Origin: Smallanthus sonchifolius
Taxonomy: Eukaryota; Streptophyta; Magnoliopsida; Asterales; Asteraceae
Assembly (NCBI GenBank): GCA_023525975.1
Contig: CM042032.1
Span: 68,904,260-68,968,259 of the forward strand
Reading direction: 5' to 3'
Length of the DNA stretch: 64,000 bases
This document shows, piece by piece, positions 24,684 through 35,850 of the stretch; position 1 is the first letter of the stretch, and the number at the start of each line of letters is the position of its first letter. Made by a program: the position numbers and the translations under genes. The notes below the pieces were generated by a model that saw nothing but the letters and a program-made list of their open reading frames with translations, ran no database searches and was not told the DNA's origin.

Positions 24684-25907
24684 TAGAAGCGAAAGTTCTT
24701 TGCGGATGTGAAGCACTATCTTTGGGAGGATCCCTATTTGTTTCGAGTCGGGGCTAATCAGATCTTGCGTAGGTGTGTCTTTGGAGATGAGGCACGTCAG
24801 GTGCTTAGACACTGCCACGCAGGCCCGACAGGTGGACATCATGGAGCTACCTTGACCGCGAAGAAGGTCTTTGACGCCGGTTTCTTCTGGCCTACCATCT
24901 TTCGGGACGCTCATGAGATGATCCGAGCTTGTGATGCTTGCCAGAGGGCAAGCAACATTTCGTCGAGGAATGAGATGCCCCAGAACAGCATCCAGATTTG
25001 TGAGATTTTTGATGTCTGGGGTATTGACTTTATGGGACCTTTCCCAGCTTCTCGTGGCAACCGGTATATCCTAGTCGCTGTTGACTATGTTTCTAAGTGG
25101 GCCGAGGCTCAAGCCTTGCCTACTAATGATGCTAGGGTGGTTGTTCAATTTCTGAAGAAGCTGTTCTCTCGCTTTGGTGCCCCCAAAGCCCTTATCAATG
25201 ACCGTGGGACCCACTTCTACAACGCCCAGTTGGAGAAGGCCCTATCACGATATGGTGTGAACCATAGATTCTCCACAACTTACCATCCACAGACCAGTGG
25301 ACAGGTAGAGGTCACAAACCGGGGCATAAAGTGGATTCTAGAGAAGACAGTTGGTCAGAACCGTAAGGATTGGTCGGATAGGTTAGATGATGCACTTTGG
25401 GCCTTCCGGACTGCCTATAAGACGCCTATTGGTACCACATCATTTAGATTGATCTATGGGAAGGCGTGCCATCTTCCGGTGGAGTTGGAGCATAAGGCCT
25501 ATTGGGCATTGAAGGCGGTGAATCTTGACTTGGTGAGTGCGGGTGAGAACCGGTTCACTCAGATTCATGAGCTTGATGAGTTGAGGAATCAAGCCTATGC
25601 AAACTCCACGATCTACAAGGAGCGCACTAAGAGTTTACATGACCGACGCTTGAAGGACAAGAAGGAATTCCGAGTTGGTGGTCGTGTGTTGCTTTACAAC
25701 TCTAGGTTGCGTTTGTTTCCCGGGAAGTTGAAGTCCCGATGGACGGGTCCTTACACGGTAAAGGAGGTGTTTCCTTATGGGACCGTCGAGATTGAACATG
25801 AAGATGGGAGGATCTTCAAGGTCAACGGTCATCGTCTTAAGCCATATATTGACGGACCGGTTGACCCGACATTAGAGGTAGTTGACCTCCACCCCAGGGA
25901 CAAATGA
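24684..25907 (+). CDS. Athila D integrase region
   Basis: After the TAG at 24684 the frame is open for about 400 residues. The zinc-binding HHCC domain is at 24800-24950 (CHAGPTGGHHG; CDACQR). The catalytic D, D, E are in WGIDFMGPF, LINDRGTHF and TSGQVEVTN. The C-terminal GPYTVKEVFPYG segment follows. No chromodomain is evident. It lacks its own start codon in the polyprotein sense; the first ATG is internal at 24708. It ends with TGA at 25905. Confidence 0.88.
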
Positions 25908-26208
25908 ATTCGGGGACTTTAGTCTAGCTAACGACTCGTTAATAAACTTAGCCTGTTTCGGTAACAATTCTTAGATTTTGTCTGATTTTTATCTTCTCAT
26001 TTTTATTTTTATTTTTTTAGGATTTTACCATTTATTTTTGAGTTTAGGTGATCGGAACGTGTTTTGGATCGAGCGGATTTGGGATAATGTTTGGAATGTC
26101 TCAGGTATAACTTCTGAATTTTTAGCAATTTTAGTTTGGAAGAATCGCAGCCGGGTTTGGTACAAGCTGCATAAAAAAAATCATGGTTTTCTGTCTGCTG
26201 GGCAGTAG

Positions 26209-27001
26209 ACACGGTCGTGCCTCCCTATAGGCGCGGTCGTGCCTCTAACCTAGGCGCGGTCGTGCCTCTGCACTTGGCGCGGTCGTGCCTCAGTTATTGG
26301 GGGCGATTTAAATTACTTTTCAACGGCAGATTTTTCCAACCTCCCCATAACCTCCCAGCAGACGAAACCCTCCCCTCGGCTATTTTCTTCCCGTCACCAT
26401 TTCCGATCTACTCCTTCATTTCCTCGATCTAAGGTACGCCCCAAGCCCCCTATTCTCTCTAGTTTCGTGGTTATCAACCTAGTTTTTTTTTCCTTTTTGT
26501 TTTTATTTTTGTCGATTTATAGATGTGTAAGTCTGTAAATACGTAGAATTAGGTCCTACTTGCTTCCTGGAATGTTGTAGTACTAAAAGCCCCTTCATAA
26601 TCGTGCAAAAAATTGTGATCTTTGAATTCTGAAAACCCTAAAATGGATTGAGCATGGTCGCGCTCATGACCAAGTGCGGTCGTGCTCGGCTTTTGGAAAT
26701 CCAGGAAAACTTGGTTTGGTCAAGCACGGTCGTGCCTCTTATGAGCGCGACCGTGTTCTCTAGAGTTTGCTTTAGCGCGGTCGTGTCCTGACATGGCGCG
26801 ACCGTGTTTCCGGGTTGGGACTGCCCGTGGTCGGCCACAGCGCGACCGTGGGCTTGGATTTTGACCTTGGCGCGGTCGTGCCTAGACCAGGCGCGGCCGT
26901 GTCTGTCTTGTTTGTGTGCCCGTGGTCGGCCAAGCGCGGTCGTGGGTTTCCCAATTTGACCTAGGCACGGTCATGCCTATTCTTTAGCACGATCGTGCCC
27001 C
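26209..27001 (+). repeat. Internal dyad array of element D (between pol and the downstream ORF)
   Basis: Four close copies of (G/A)(C/G)(G/A)CGGTCGTGCCT lie at 26213-26292, then about twelve to fourteen more, in both orientations (CGCGGTCGTG and CGCGACCGTG), at 26650-27001. The same dyads fill U3 of both LTRs. After the first block comes a TTTAAA box (26307-26312). Confidence 0.9.
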
Positions 27002-27085
27002 TTCATAAATTTTGGGCAGAAACTTCATAATTCCATCTAGCGTCTTCATAACCGTTCTGATTTCATCTTTGTTGTTGTCTTGCAG
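26300..27085 (+). promoter_or_regulatory. Candidate internal promoter, leader and leader intron for the downstream ORF of D
   Basis: In order: TTTAAA (26307-26312), a pyrimidine-rich leader (26335-26430), a donor CTAAG|GTACGC (intron start 26434), then a T/G-rich tract ending GTCTTGCAG at 27085, directly before ATG 27086. Nothing else in the element explains this arrangement. The promoter and the splice are inferred from consensus only. Confidence 0.45.
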
Positions 27086-28410
27086 ATGGCAGGCAACAGG
27101 GACCACCCGTACCTCGAGTTTGACATGAACGAGCATGAGTACGAGGCTCGTCTGGATGTGTTGTGGCCCCGCAGAGGCCGGATTCTAGCTGCTCGCCGTT
27201 TGGAGCCAGCTGCTATCGACGCCATCGGTCAGCGGGACCGATGGAATGATCTTGTCACTGCCCCCTGGCGCCGTTTGTTCAGGTTCCATGCTATCCAGTA
27301 CATAGAACTTGTGATGGAGTTTTTCTCCACATATGAGTTCTATTATCCTTGCGTAGACCTAGAGCAGCCCGAGACGATTAGGTTTAGATTAGGCGGGGAG
27401 TGGCGCGTGATGTCGGTTGCCCGGTTTGGGAGAATTTTAGGTTTATACACGAGGCAGGAGCTCCAGACAGAGATATTCACCGACGGTATCACCGAGTTTC
27501 TGACAGAGGAGGATAAGGACCATTTTTGGTATGAGTTTGGTTTTGGGATTTACGATCCGAGTCTGACCAAGGCTTCGGGCCTTCGGGACCCTCTGCACCG
27601 TGTTCTTCATCGCTGCATTGTTTATTCTATATCTAGGCGAGGGCAGGGAGAGACGGTAGTGAATTTGAGGGAGTTATTTTATCTGTTTTGCCTTGTACGC
27701 CCGCGCACTTGCAATCTTGCGCACTCTATCGCGGGGTACTTGGTAAACAGCCCGGGTCACGACGTCACCAGCGCGATCTGTGGGGGTCACTTTGTGACCA
27801 AGCTGGCGCGACACTTCCAGCTGCTGGCAGATGACTTGATAGGGGATCTGACCCCTGTGGCCGAGACTGTCGTGATGAACGTGCAGACATTGCGCAACAT
27901 GCACGTCGCTCGTCGCGGCGCAGGAGGGATTAGATTGGTCGATCGATGGGACGCACTTGGGATCCAGACCGTCCGGGCCCCGATCCAGATCGTGTACAGG
28001 CCGAGGCCGAGGCCTTCGCCGCCGCCCATCAGGAGCATGCGGCTCAGCAGGAGCACGAGCAGCACGGGCAGAACCACGAGCACCATGTTGAGGTTCCGAT
28101 TGCTCCTCCACCTCCTCCGCCTCCACCACTACCTCCGGTTACCGTCTCCCATGATTTATTCATGCGCTACTAGGCCTGGCAGTATGAGGTCCAGTGCGCC
28201 GCTGCTGCCGCTGGCGGGGCGCCATACGTGGTTCCCCTTCCATTCTTTATGCAGCCAGGGCAGCAGCCAGATCAGCCACCACCATCACCACCGCAGCACC
28301 ACCCACCACCATCACCACCGCAGCATCAGTCACCACCACCATCACCACCCGGAGGAGATGGAGCAGAGGGTGCCGGCCTTGTTCTTGAGGATTTTGAGAT
28401 GGAGGAGTAG
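27086..28410 (+). pseudogene. Athila D downstream (env-position) ORF, unknown function, frameshifted
   Basis: ATG 27086 (MAGNRDHPYLEFDMNEHEY) opens a frame of about 290 meaningful residues. It includes RFHAIQYIELVMEFFSTYEF and FRLGGEWRVMSVARFGRI, resembling the plant 'ATHILA ORF' family found next to pol in this clade. I see no signal peptide or membrane segment, so an envelope role is not supported. Near 27945 the natural frame changes: an acidic/Q-H-rich then proline-rich tail (poly-P, PPPSPPQHH repeats, ending GLVLEDFEMEE) lies in the other frame to 28410, with a TAG at about 28171. The histidine-rich reading that overlaps it is a frame artefact. Confidence 0.7.
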
Positions 28411-30292
28411 TGCCCTCCACTGTTTTGGTATCACCTTTTGTGAGTTGTACTTTTGTTGTACTGTACAAACTCTTATTACACGCTTCGGCGTTTGTTGTTG
28501 TTTCCTTGTACTTTTGTTTCCATGTACTTTTGTTTCCATGTACTTTTGTTTCCATGTACTATTGTATATATTTGTCTTTACATTTATGTTTATCTTTTGG
28601 CTTGATGTTACTGATCCTGTTTGATGTGGTTAGTCTTGATTAGATCTTGGAATCGTGGAACTACGTGGAACGTCATTTTTGTGGGTAGGCTTTTTGCGTG
28701 TGCCATGATCGACACGAGGGAAGTTTCAGTTCTCCCTTCACGCTCATTGCACTGCATTCCATTTTGCTTTGCATGTTTTTGTATACATTGAGGGCAATGT
28801 ATATTTCTAAGTGTGGGGTTGGATGTTTATTCTTCGCTTTACATTATTTTTGTTGTACATTGAGGGCAATGTACGATTCTAAGTGTAGGGTGGGAATTTA
28901 TTCGCGCGATGTTTGTCCTTTTGAGCATTTTATCACTTCAAAATTTTTTACAAAATCTTCCTTCATAATTTTTATTGACACTAAATCAGTTTTATGAAAT
29001 TGAAAAACACCAAAATATAATAAAAGTTGACCGTTTGGCATTCACAATTTTTAGTAAATAATAGAGGTTTGATTTTTCGAAAGCAATTGAAATAGAAATT
29101 CCATCGAGTCAAACCCAATTTTTTGTGATAACCATGAGTTTTAGTGGGCTGAACGAATGAATTGCATGTAACCTTTTGCTTACACCCATTCCTTTCCGTT
29201 TCTGTGAGTTTATTTTTTGAGCCTTGATAGCTTTAGACATTGTTTGCTCTCGTTTTTGCGGATTTGAGTGTGCCGGATGTTTCATGCTTATTAAAACTTG
29301 CTTTTAGTATACATTTCGAAATCATGAACATAAATATTGCATAAAAATGATTGAGACATTATGATAAACCACTTTGTTAGCCTTTTATTTTTATTTTCCC
29401 TCACCCGAGCACATCCACTAGTTAGCCACGTTGAGCCTATCTTGTTCTTTCTTTAATTACCCACATTACACCGCCATTAAACCTTCATTAGCCTTTTCAT
29501 TTATTTTTCGCCCGTGTTAGAAATCCGGTCTGCTAATGTTAATTTTATAGCTTTTATTTTGTTATAATTTTTAAATGCTTGAGAAGTTTTTAGCTAAGGA
29601 AAGATGCATATTGACTTAGTTCCCTTTAAAAGAAAGAAAAGAAATAGTAAAAAAAAAATCACCAAAATTAGGTGAATTATAGCCGATTAGAGCAATTTTG
29701 TGAGCAAAGATGGAAATAATTCGGTTGTTAGCTCTTATCTATACGAAAGTATTAGTTAGTTTATTTTTCATATTAGAAGTTGTTTTAGTTTTTTTTTAGT
29801 TAGCATAACCGTCGGGTTTTTAGCCATTTAACCATTTTAAAATTCCACTTCCTCACCCTTAACCATTGCCAAGTTACAACCCATTTAAAGCCCTCTTGAT
29901 TTGTGCTTTGTTTCATTTTAGTTGGTAGAGATTTGATATTTTAGCAAGCTTATGATTTATGCATGATTCATTGTCTTGGCATTTGAGTGTTCTATACATA
30001 CTCCATTACTTGTATGATCATATATATTCCCGAGTGTGTGTGAACATTATGAGAAGCATAAAATTGCATGCTAATGATTTCCTAGGCATATTCATTTGCT
30101 CATTCGGTTATCACGTCATTGGGCTCATTGTGTTTCATTTAGTTAATTTTGCATTTCTTGAAAATCTCTTCAAACCTTTATAAGTTTATTAATGCTTATG
30201 ATTTTACCGATTTGATCCATAGTGTCATTGAAAGTTTTGTTTCATTTTGATTTCTTGCTTGAGGACAAGCAATGTTCAAGTGTGGGGTTGCT
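28411..30292 (+). other. Element D 3' non-coding region with three PPT-like motifs
   Basis: GAGGGCAATGTA followed by TCTAAGTGTGGGG or TCTAAGTGTAGGG occurs near 28790 and 28860. The terminal polypurine tract TCAAGTGTGGGGTTGCT abuts the 3' LTR (30277-30292). The remainder is AT-rich with no long frame. Confidence 0.75.
28497..28562 (+). repeat. 17-bp tandem repeat, about four copies
   Basis: CTTTTGTTTCCATGTA repeats with a 17-bp period just after the downstream ORF of D. Confidence 0.9.
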
Positions 30293-32060
30293 TGATGTGT
30301 TAGTATTTACACATCTTTTTGGCATAAAACTTCGCTCATTTAATGATCAATTCTTGGTTATATTCAACGTTTAGACACTTATTTGCTTCATTTCTTGTTT
30401 TGTAGGTTTTTGTGAAGCTTGGTGAATAAACAAGAAGATTCCAGGATAAACAAGTGAAGTTTTAGGGTTTCTGTGATAGAGGCACGGTCGTGCCCCTATT
30501 TGGCACGGTCGTGCCAAGCTCCAAAACCCTAAGCACGGTCGCGCCCACATCTGGCACGACCGCGCCAAGCCAAATTCCAAGGCACAACCGTGCCTTGGCC
30601 GCCCACGATCGCGTGTCATCTCGTGAGTCTGAACAGCCATACGTCCTCGATCAGTGGTACCCAATGGAAGCTACGGATCGGTCAAACCTCTGTCACACGG
30701 TCGCGCCAAGACCTAGACACGACCGCTTCCTTGTACTAGGCACGGTCGTACATTCTCTCCTGGCACGGTCGTGCCTCCCCTTTTCTATTTGAACAGAACT
30801 TAATTCTCATTCAGACATTCAGCAACCCCGGGGAGAAACCTACTGTTCCAGCTCGAGTTTTCTTTGTTCCATCCATATTTCAAGATTCTTGGAGAGGATA
30901 CAACACCAAGAGGATCACCATACATCAACGACAACATCTAGGCTTGGAGGAGTGGTTTGATTCTTGTTTTCATATCATGTTTCTCTCTATTTTTCCCTGC
31001 TTACTTGTAATTTTGATGCTCATGATGAGCTAAAACTCCTGTTCACTTTGGTTTAGATGAAGTTTAGATACATTTGACAGCATTCATGGATTATTGGCAA
31101 TTATTGTTTTAAGGTTATGACAACCGTATGATTATTCTTTGATGAAATTATGTATTCAAGTATTTTGAGTTGTTTACAAGACTTGTATTTGTGTATGTCA
31201 TATTATGTTGGAAAACTTATGATTTATGCTTATATTCATGGATTGGTGTATGTAATTATACTAGTTTATGGCATTTGACTAGGAATGGTGAATGAAGTCT
31301 TGTTTATGAATCATTATATTTGTATGTGTAACCTTATGCTTATGTTTGGAAAGACAAAGCATTTGTTATGATGTGTCATATTTAGTATTATGTTTATCTA
31401 GGAATTGTTGACACATCCTCCTAATTTATATAACCTTTATATGAACATTGTATGTTGAAGAAATGCATATTATTGTCTAAATTAATCAACTTGAGGTGGA
31501 TAGTGTGTTGTTCATATTATCTTTCCAACTAGTTGTTGGATTAGTGTACCTTAATCGGAAGCTAGTTCAATCTTTATAAACATTGACATTATTATTAAAC
31601 ACGTGAGCCTCATTGTATGACTTTAGGTGGTTGGTTTGTGTAATTCATGCTAGCTTTCCGAATAGTCATTTGATTAGATATCTTTGACGAGAATTTAGTC
31701 AATTTATGTATCGTGTATTTGCCATGTTTCTATGAATGTATTCTAAATGGATTCGACACCGAAGTGATATTTTCTCCTCGATTGTTTGATTTGTGACTTT
31801 AGTCTAGTTTTATATTCTTACATAGTAGTTTAATTAAAAATCAACTTAAACATCTTTTACCCATACTTGATTGAATCTTAGTCCCTGTTTATTATCGCAT
31901 CCCACCGTGTCCACGGATTGATATCCGGTTCTTACCTTTGCTATATTGCTATCCGACGGGTACACTGCCCGGTGTGTGTGATTAGTATTTGGGGAAAACC
32001 CTTTTTAAAACTAATTGTGTAAAACACTTATAAAAATATATATATAGTTTACACGCATCA
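30293..32060 (+). repeat. Element D 3' LTR, 1768 bp
   Basis: Starts and ends like the 5' copy. It is 23 bp longer because one additional dyad unit is present near 30740-30762. Its TATA-like box has one substitution (CTATTTGAAC). Confidence 0.95.
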
Positions 32061-32829
32061 GGTTATATTTATTGTGCATGAGATAGTATTAATGTGGTGA
32101 GTAAAGTTAGATTGACCGTTGTGTCAGGATTGTGATGTGATGTTTACAACTGATATGCCAGTTGGTTTGTGAGAGTCTTGGTTAGGGCTGGTTAAGCCGG
32201 TGTCTAGAGGGTGGTTGAGATAACCAGTATGTGGTTAATAAGTGTGGTAAACTTTGAGTTATCAGAGTAGTAAGCTTGATCCATGCCAGAGAGACTTTCT
32301 GGGTTTAAATGATGGGTATAGTCTGGGGTGGTGAATCCTTTTAGGATATTATAAGATAACATGGGGTTATTTATATGATGAAAATCTATTAAAGTATTAG
32401 AACTCACTCAGCGTAGCTGACTTTGTATGTATGTTAGATTGTTTTGTAGGTTAGTCTGTAAGACGAGGTATCTTGGCTTGGAAGCGGGGCTACTAGGGTT
32501 GGTGCGCATGCATTCGTCAGGTAACGTTATGAAAGTTAACGAGATTAAAGACAACATTAATTTGAGAAAGACTTCCGCTGTTTACTTAAATGAAAGTTAA
32601 AGTACTTTTAAAGAATATAACCAGTTATGAGAACCAACTGTAGGGAGCCTGGGTTGGGGCCTTACACTTTTCTTCTATCTCTGCAAAATAACAAGTTTGC
32701 ATATATTAAAAGTCTAACTTTTAAGTGATAAAGAAATAGGGAAGAGTTTCTAAGATGCCTGAAATGAATGCTTTGAAACATTCTCTAGCATCAGCAGCCT
32801 CGGGCATCTCTCTGACACGACATATTGGT

Positions 32830-33596
32830 TTAGAGAGGCGCATTACCAATAGCTTTGCCCTTGTCCTCGGTCTTGACAGTATCTACTTGTACCTCTTTGC
32901 TTATGAAGGATAGGTGAAGATCATTATTGAATATAGCTCTAATGATGTCGTCACTAGGGTAAACCCCGGTCTGCTCAAGCTGGTCAATAAAGCATGTCAT
33001 GCTACAAGCATCTTGGGGTTCCACCTTGGCATACCAAGAAATGAAATCCCTCACCTCGTCATAAGGACTTGGTTGGAGCTTTTCCCTAATATAGTCATCA
33101 CATACGTCATCAACAAAGATGTTAATGACTAAGTGATCATCTAAGGGAATGCATGCTTTCTCGAGGTCTTCCACTTTGTTCCTCATGATCATGGCACGCC
33201 TTGGATCCTTCATAGCGACTTCCTTAATGTGTGCCTCTAAAGAGTAAGAAGGATCCTTGTTGTAATCTTGATGGTATCTCTCCTTCAAGTTACGGATCAT
33301 GTCATAAGCAATCAAGCGTATAAGCGCGACTCTAATCATGGGTTGATAGATGCTAGCATAAGGTCTGACATGGTACTCGTATCATCCTTAAATTTGTTCC
33401 AATCTTCTAGAACAAATTCGATGGCATACCCAGATGGCTGCTTAGGCAACGAGAACTTAAGAACGTGAAATTTCTTGTTGTATCTGAGGACATTCTTCAA
33501 ATTATAGTACCATGACAAGAAATTCGTTCCATCGAGTTTAACTTTCAGAATGTCGAAAAAAGGCTCTAACAAGCCCACGTAATAAGTTTGAGACAT
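32830..33596 (-). pseudogene. Copia B gag-like region, frameshifted
   Basis: The minus-strand frame from 33596 (MSQTYYVGLLEPFF) has LDGTNFLSWYYNLKNVLRY, the usual start of Copia gag, then breaks at about 33340. It continues in another frame with AYDMIRNLKERYHQDYN. The C-terminal part (VDDVCDDYIREKLQPSPYDE and onward) is not one I recognise. The position next to the LTR at 34111-34867 fits the 5' side of element B on the minus strand. Confidence 0.6.
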
Positions 33597-33599
33597 CTA

Positions 33600-34110
33600 C
33601 AAAATTCAAAATAAAGTTTAGTATTTTCATGCTTGATCATCCAAATTGGATTTATGATCCAAAGACAAAAATATTTAATTAGGAATGAGACCCCGGTTCA
33701 CCATAGCTCAGTGAATGGCTGAGCACTCTTCACTGGCACGACTAGGTAGGTAGGTAGGTAAGGAATACCAATTGTGTCAACTACACAGTTCTCGGTTTGA
33801 GGGGCATGACGAGTATTGTCAAGCTTTGGATATGTTTCCCTCAACTACGCCCACTTAAACTACTTAAGTGATATTTGTCCTTTAATTGTAACTGTAGAGC
33901 CGGCCTAAGTAACTCAGGAATCACGCCTGTACCTTCAACCAAAACTGCAGGGCCGGATGCAGGGTAATTCACTAACACCGAGGGTTCGGATAGATTAGTT
34001 GAAGTGTCACAATTTAGGGTGGCGCAAAAATATCGATTTAATTTGGGTTTCGCTTTAACGTTTTTAAATTACCGATTAAGGGTCAAAAACATATTGGACG
34101 ACTAGAAAAA
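33600..34110. other. Rearranged leader of element B, no gene seen
   Basis: The expected primer-binding site is not found. A GTAGGTAGGTAGGTA run lies at 33746-33760. The stretch does not match the corresponding inner part of the other B LTR, so this side is rearranged. Confidence 0.4.
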
Positions 34111-34867
34111 CCTTTGATGAAAAACCGCTTTGAAACACTCGGGATCAAAGAACGTCACGCTAGCTGACTCCAAACGAATCCGTCTCACAAACTCGTTACA
34201 CGAAAACACGTGGTTCGCGAAAACCCGCCTTGTGGCTTCCCGGTTTGGCTCGCGGGTAGCTCCTGGCTCACGGAGGAGGTTGGTGCACTGCAGCTCCTTG
34301 ATGGCAGCAAGTGGCGGTGGCTGACAATGGCAGTTCGCGGCGGCAAGGGCTGGCCGTCCGGCCGGCGGCTGCACAAGGGGAGAGGGGTGGCGGATTTTTA
34401 GGTTTTTTGGGATGGATTAGGGTTTTGACTTTAATGTGTTTATATAGAAATGAAACTTACAAGTCAATCCCTGGGTAATTAACATTTAATCAGATTTAAT
34501 CACTAACTGATTAACACTTAATCAGTTCCAGTCCCTACGGTTTATAATTACACTAATTAATAAAACCATCTTGCGTAAGCCGAACACGTTTAATATTTAA
34601 CTATTAAATATAAACTTGTTAATATATATTTTACTAATAAATATATATAAAACCTCACTCCGTCTTTCGGTAATTAATTATTTTAAATAATTAAATACGA
34701 AATAACCAATAAATATTTCTCTAGATATTTAATCCTCCGAATTCACGTTTCGTGAAATAACGTTTAACATTTAAACGCTATATATTGTTCTTTGTCCAAA
34801 GTGTAACTCATTGGATCGTACCTCGATAGTAACGTTGATATTAATGATAACCGGAAATCTAATATCC
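34111..34867 (-). repeat. Element B 5' LTR, partial
   Basis: About 750 bp similar to 12558-13306, with the final CAACA missing. The inner end does not match the 3' LTR. Confidence 0.72.
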
Positions 34868-35850
34868 AAGCGGCTGACGTCTCCGGGCCCCTCATTTTTT
34901 AAACTGATGTAATGCATGGCCATGCTCAAACTGGGAGTTTGATTAGACCACTTTGAAATTGAGATCAAGAAAGAGAATATTCAACACTATATGAGAATGA
35001 AACATAATCCATGTCTTATGTTCAATGGGATGTCAATTACAGAAGGATAATCGACTGATGACCATAACTATTACGAATAGTTAAGTAAGAGTACTTGGAC
35101 TATGGGGAATAGTAGACTGCTTTAAAACGTCATGCCTTGTAGGGGCAGTGACATGTAGCTAAACGTCCACCACTGTCTGTACTAATGGATGGTCGAGACT
35201 TGTTCAAGTGGGAGTCTGTTGGACATGTATGCGCAAGTAATGACATCTGATAGTACGTACTGCTATGAAGGTAGGATCTAAAGGGTTGCACCACGAGCAA
35301 CGGACAAATGAGATTATTTAAAAGGTTTAAGTAATCTAACACGATCGCACTTGAGCCAGACAGGAGACGTTTAATTATTTGCAATTGGATTGTGAATAAT
35401 TAAAACGAATTAAATTAGTTAATTATCAAAGAGTTGATAATTAGAGGACTAATTTAATAATTATCAAATTGTTTGATAATTACTGATTAGGTGAATTTAC
35501 TAGATTAATTATTAATTGGATAAATAATTAGTTAGTAAATTAAAATGTATTTATTTAATAACTAATTGTTAATTATTAAATACCCTAACTTAAACCCTAA
35601 GTTAAGGAAAATCTATATATAAGGATTAAGTGTAGGAGGAAAAGATACAGAGAATCAACACACAAGTTGGATTACCCTAATCACACTCACCCTTCCCCTC
35701 TCTTGCATCCGTCGACCTCCGCCCCTAAACCGCCTTCGTCTGCTGTCGGAACCGAGAGCCGCCGCCGATTGTGTTTTGCGAACCGGTTTTTGAACTGGGT
35801 TCGTGTGTGGGTCGATCTTGAGTAAACCAAAAGGAGTTTTGGCTATCCAG
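34868..35850 (+). mobile_element. Copia element A, right part with 3' LTR
   Basis: After B the plus strand gives a short KRLTSP-like Copia RNase H tail, a spacer, the polypurine tract TTCAAGTGGGAGTC (35203-35216), and an LTR starting TGTTGGACATG at 35217. The LTR has a TATA box (TATATATA, about 35613-35620) and AT-rich inverted repeats (35410-35580). Element E cuts it at 35850. The remainder of this LTR was not found. Confidence 0.7.

Larger units (their letters stand above)
18386..32060 (+). mobile_element. Element D: Athila-type LTR retrotransposon, 13,675 bp, both LTRs present
   Basis: Two LTRs in direct orientation begin TGATGTGTTAG and end ACACGCATCA. The 5-bp TSD GGTTA lies at 18381-18385 and 32061-32065. 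Order: 5' LTR, primer-binding site, gag, protease, RT, RNase H, integrase, spacer with motif arrays, downstream ORF, polypurine tract, 3' LTR. The integrase phrases DYVSKWAEA and HPQTSGQVEVTNR and the long region after integrase are typical of the Athila clade of Ty3/Gypsy. gag-pol carries several stops and frameshifts, so the copy is not autonomous. Confidence 0.95.
16486..32666 (+). mobile_element. Element C: Gypsy-type solo LTR (about 2.5 kb), split by Athila D
   Basis: Begins TGTAACATCCCGG (16486) and ends GGGGCCTTACA (32666), with CTTTT directly outside both ends (16481-16485 and 32667-32671). Excluding D and its TSD, 2501 bp remain with no gag-pol, which fits a solo LTR left by LTR-LTR recombination. 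It shares its ends and the block CTCAGCGTAGCTGAC (near 32408) with the LTR of element E in opposite orientation, so C and E are related families. Confidence 0.85.
12374..34867 (-). mobile_element. Copia element B (minus strand), inserted in A and split by C/D
   Basis: The plus-strand left end TGTTGGA and the copy ending TATCCAACA at 13309 delimit its 3' LTR. ATCCCACTTGG next to it is a polypurine tract on the minus strand. A similar LTR copy lies at 34111-34867, and a gag-like frame precedes it at 32830-33596. RNase H remnants are at about 14204-14290. Without C and D, B is about 6.3 kb. Its right end stops at ATATCCA instead of ATATCCAACA, and no TSD remains, so a deletion removed the LTR tip and part of A. 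Confidence 0.75.

Noticed and set aside
26209..27001. CRISPR-like repeat array
   Set aside because: This is eukaryotic DNA. The units are irregularly spaced, in both orientations and variable, and they recur in the LTRs of the same retrotransposon.
28247..28410. Histidine-rich stretch (HHHHHRSTTHHHHH) suggesting a metal-binding protein
   Set aside because: It is the wrong frame of a CAC/CCA repeat. The neighbouring frame gives a proline-rich tail that ends in a natural acidic C-terminus.
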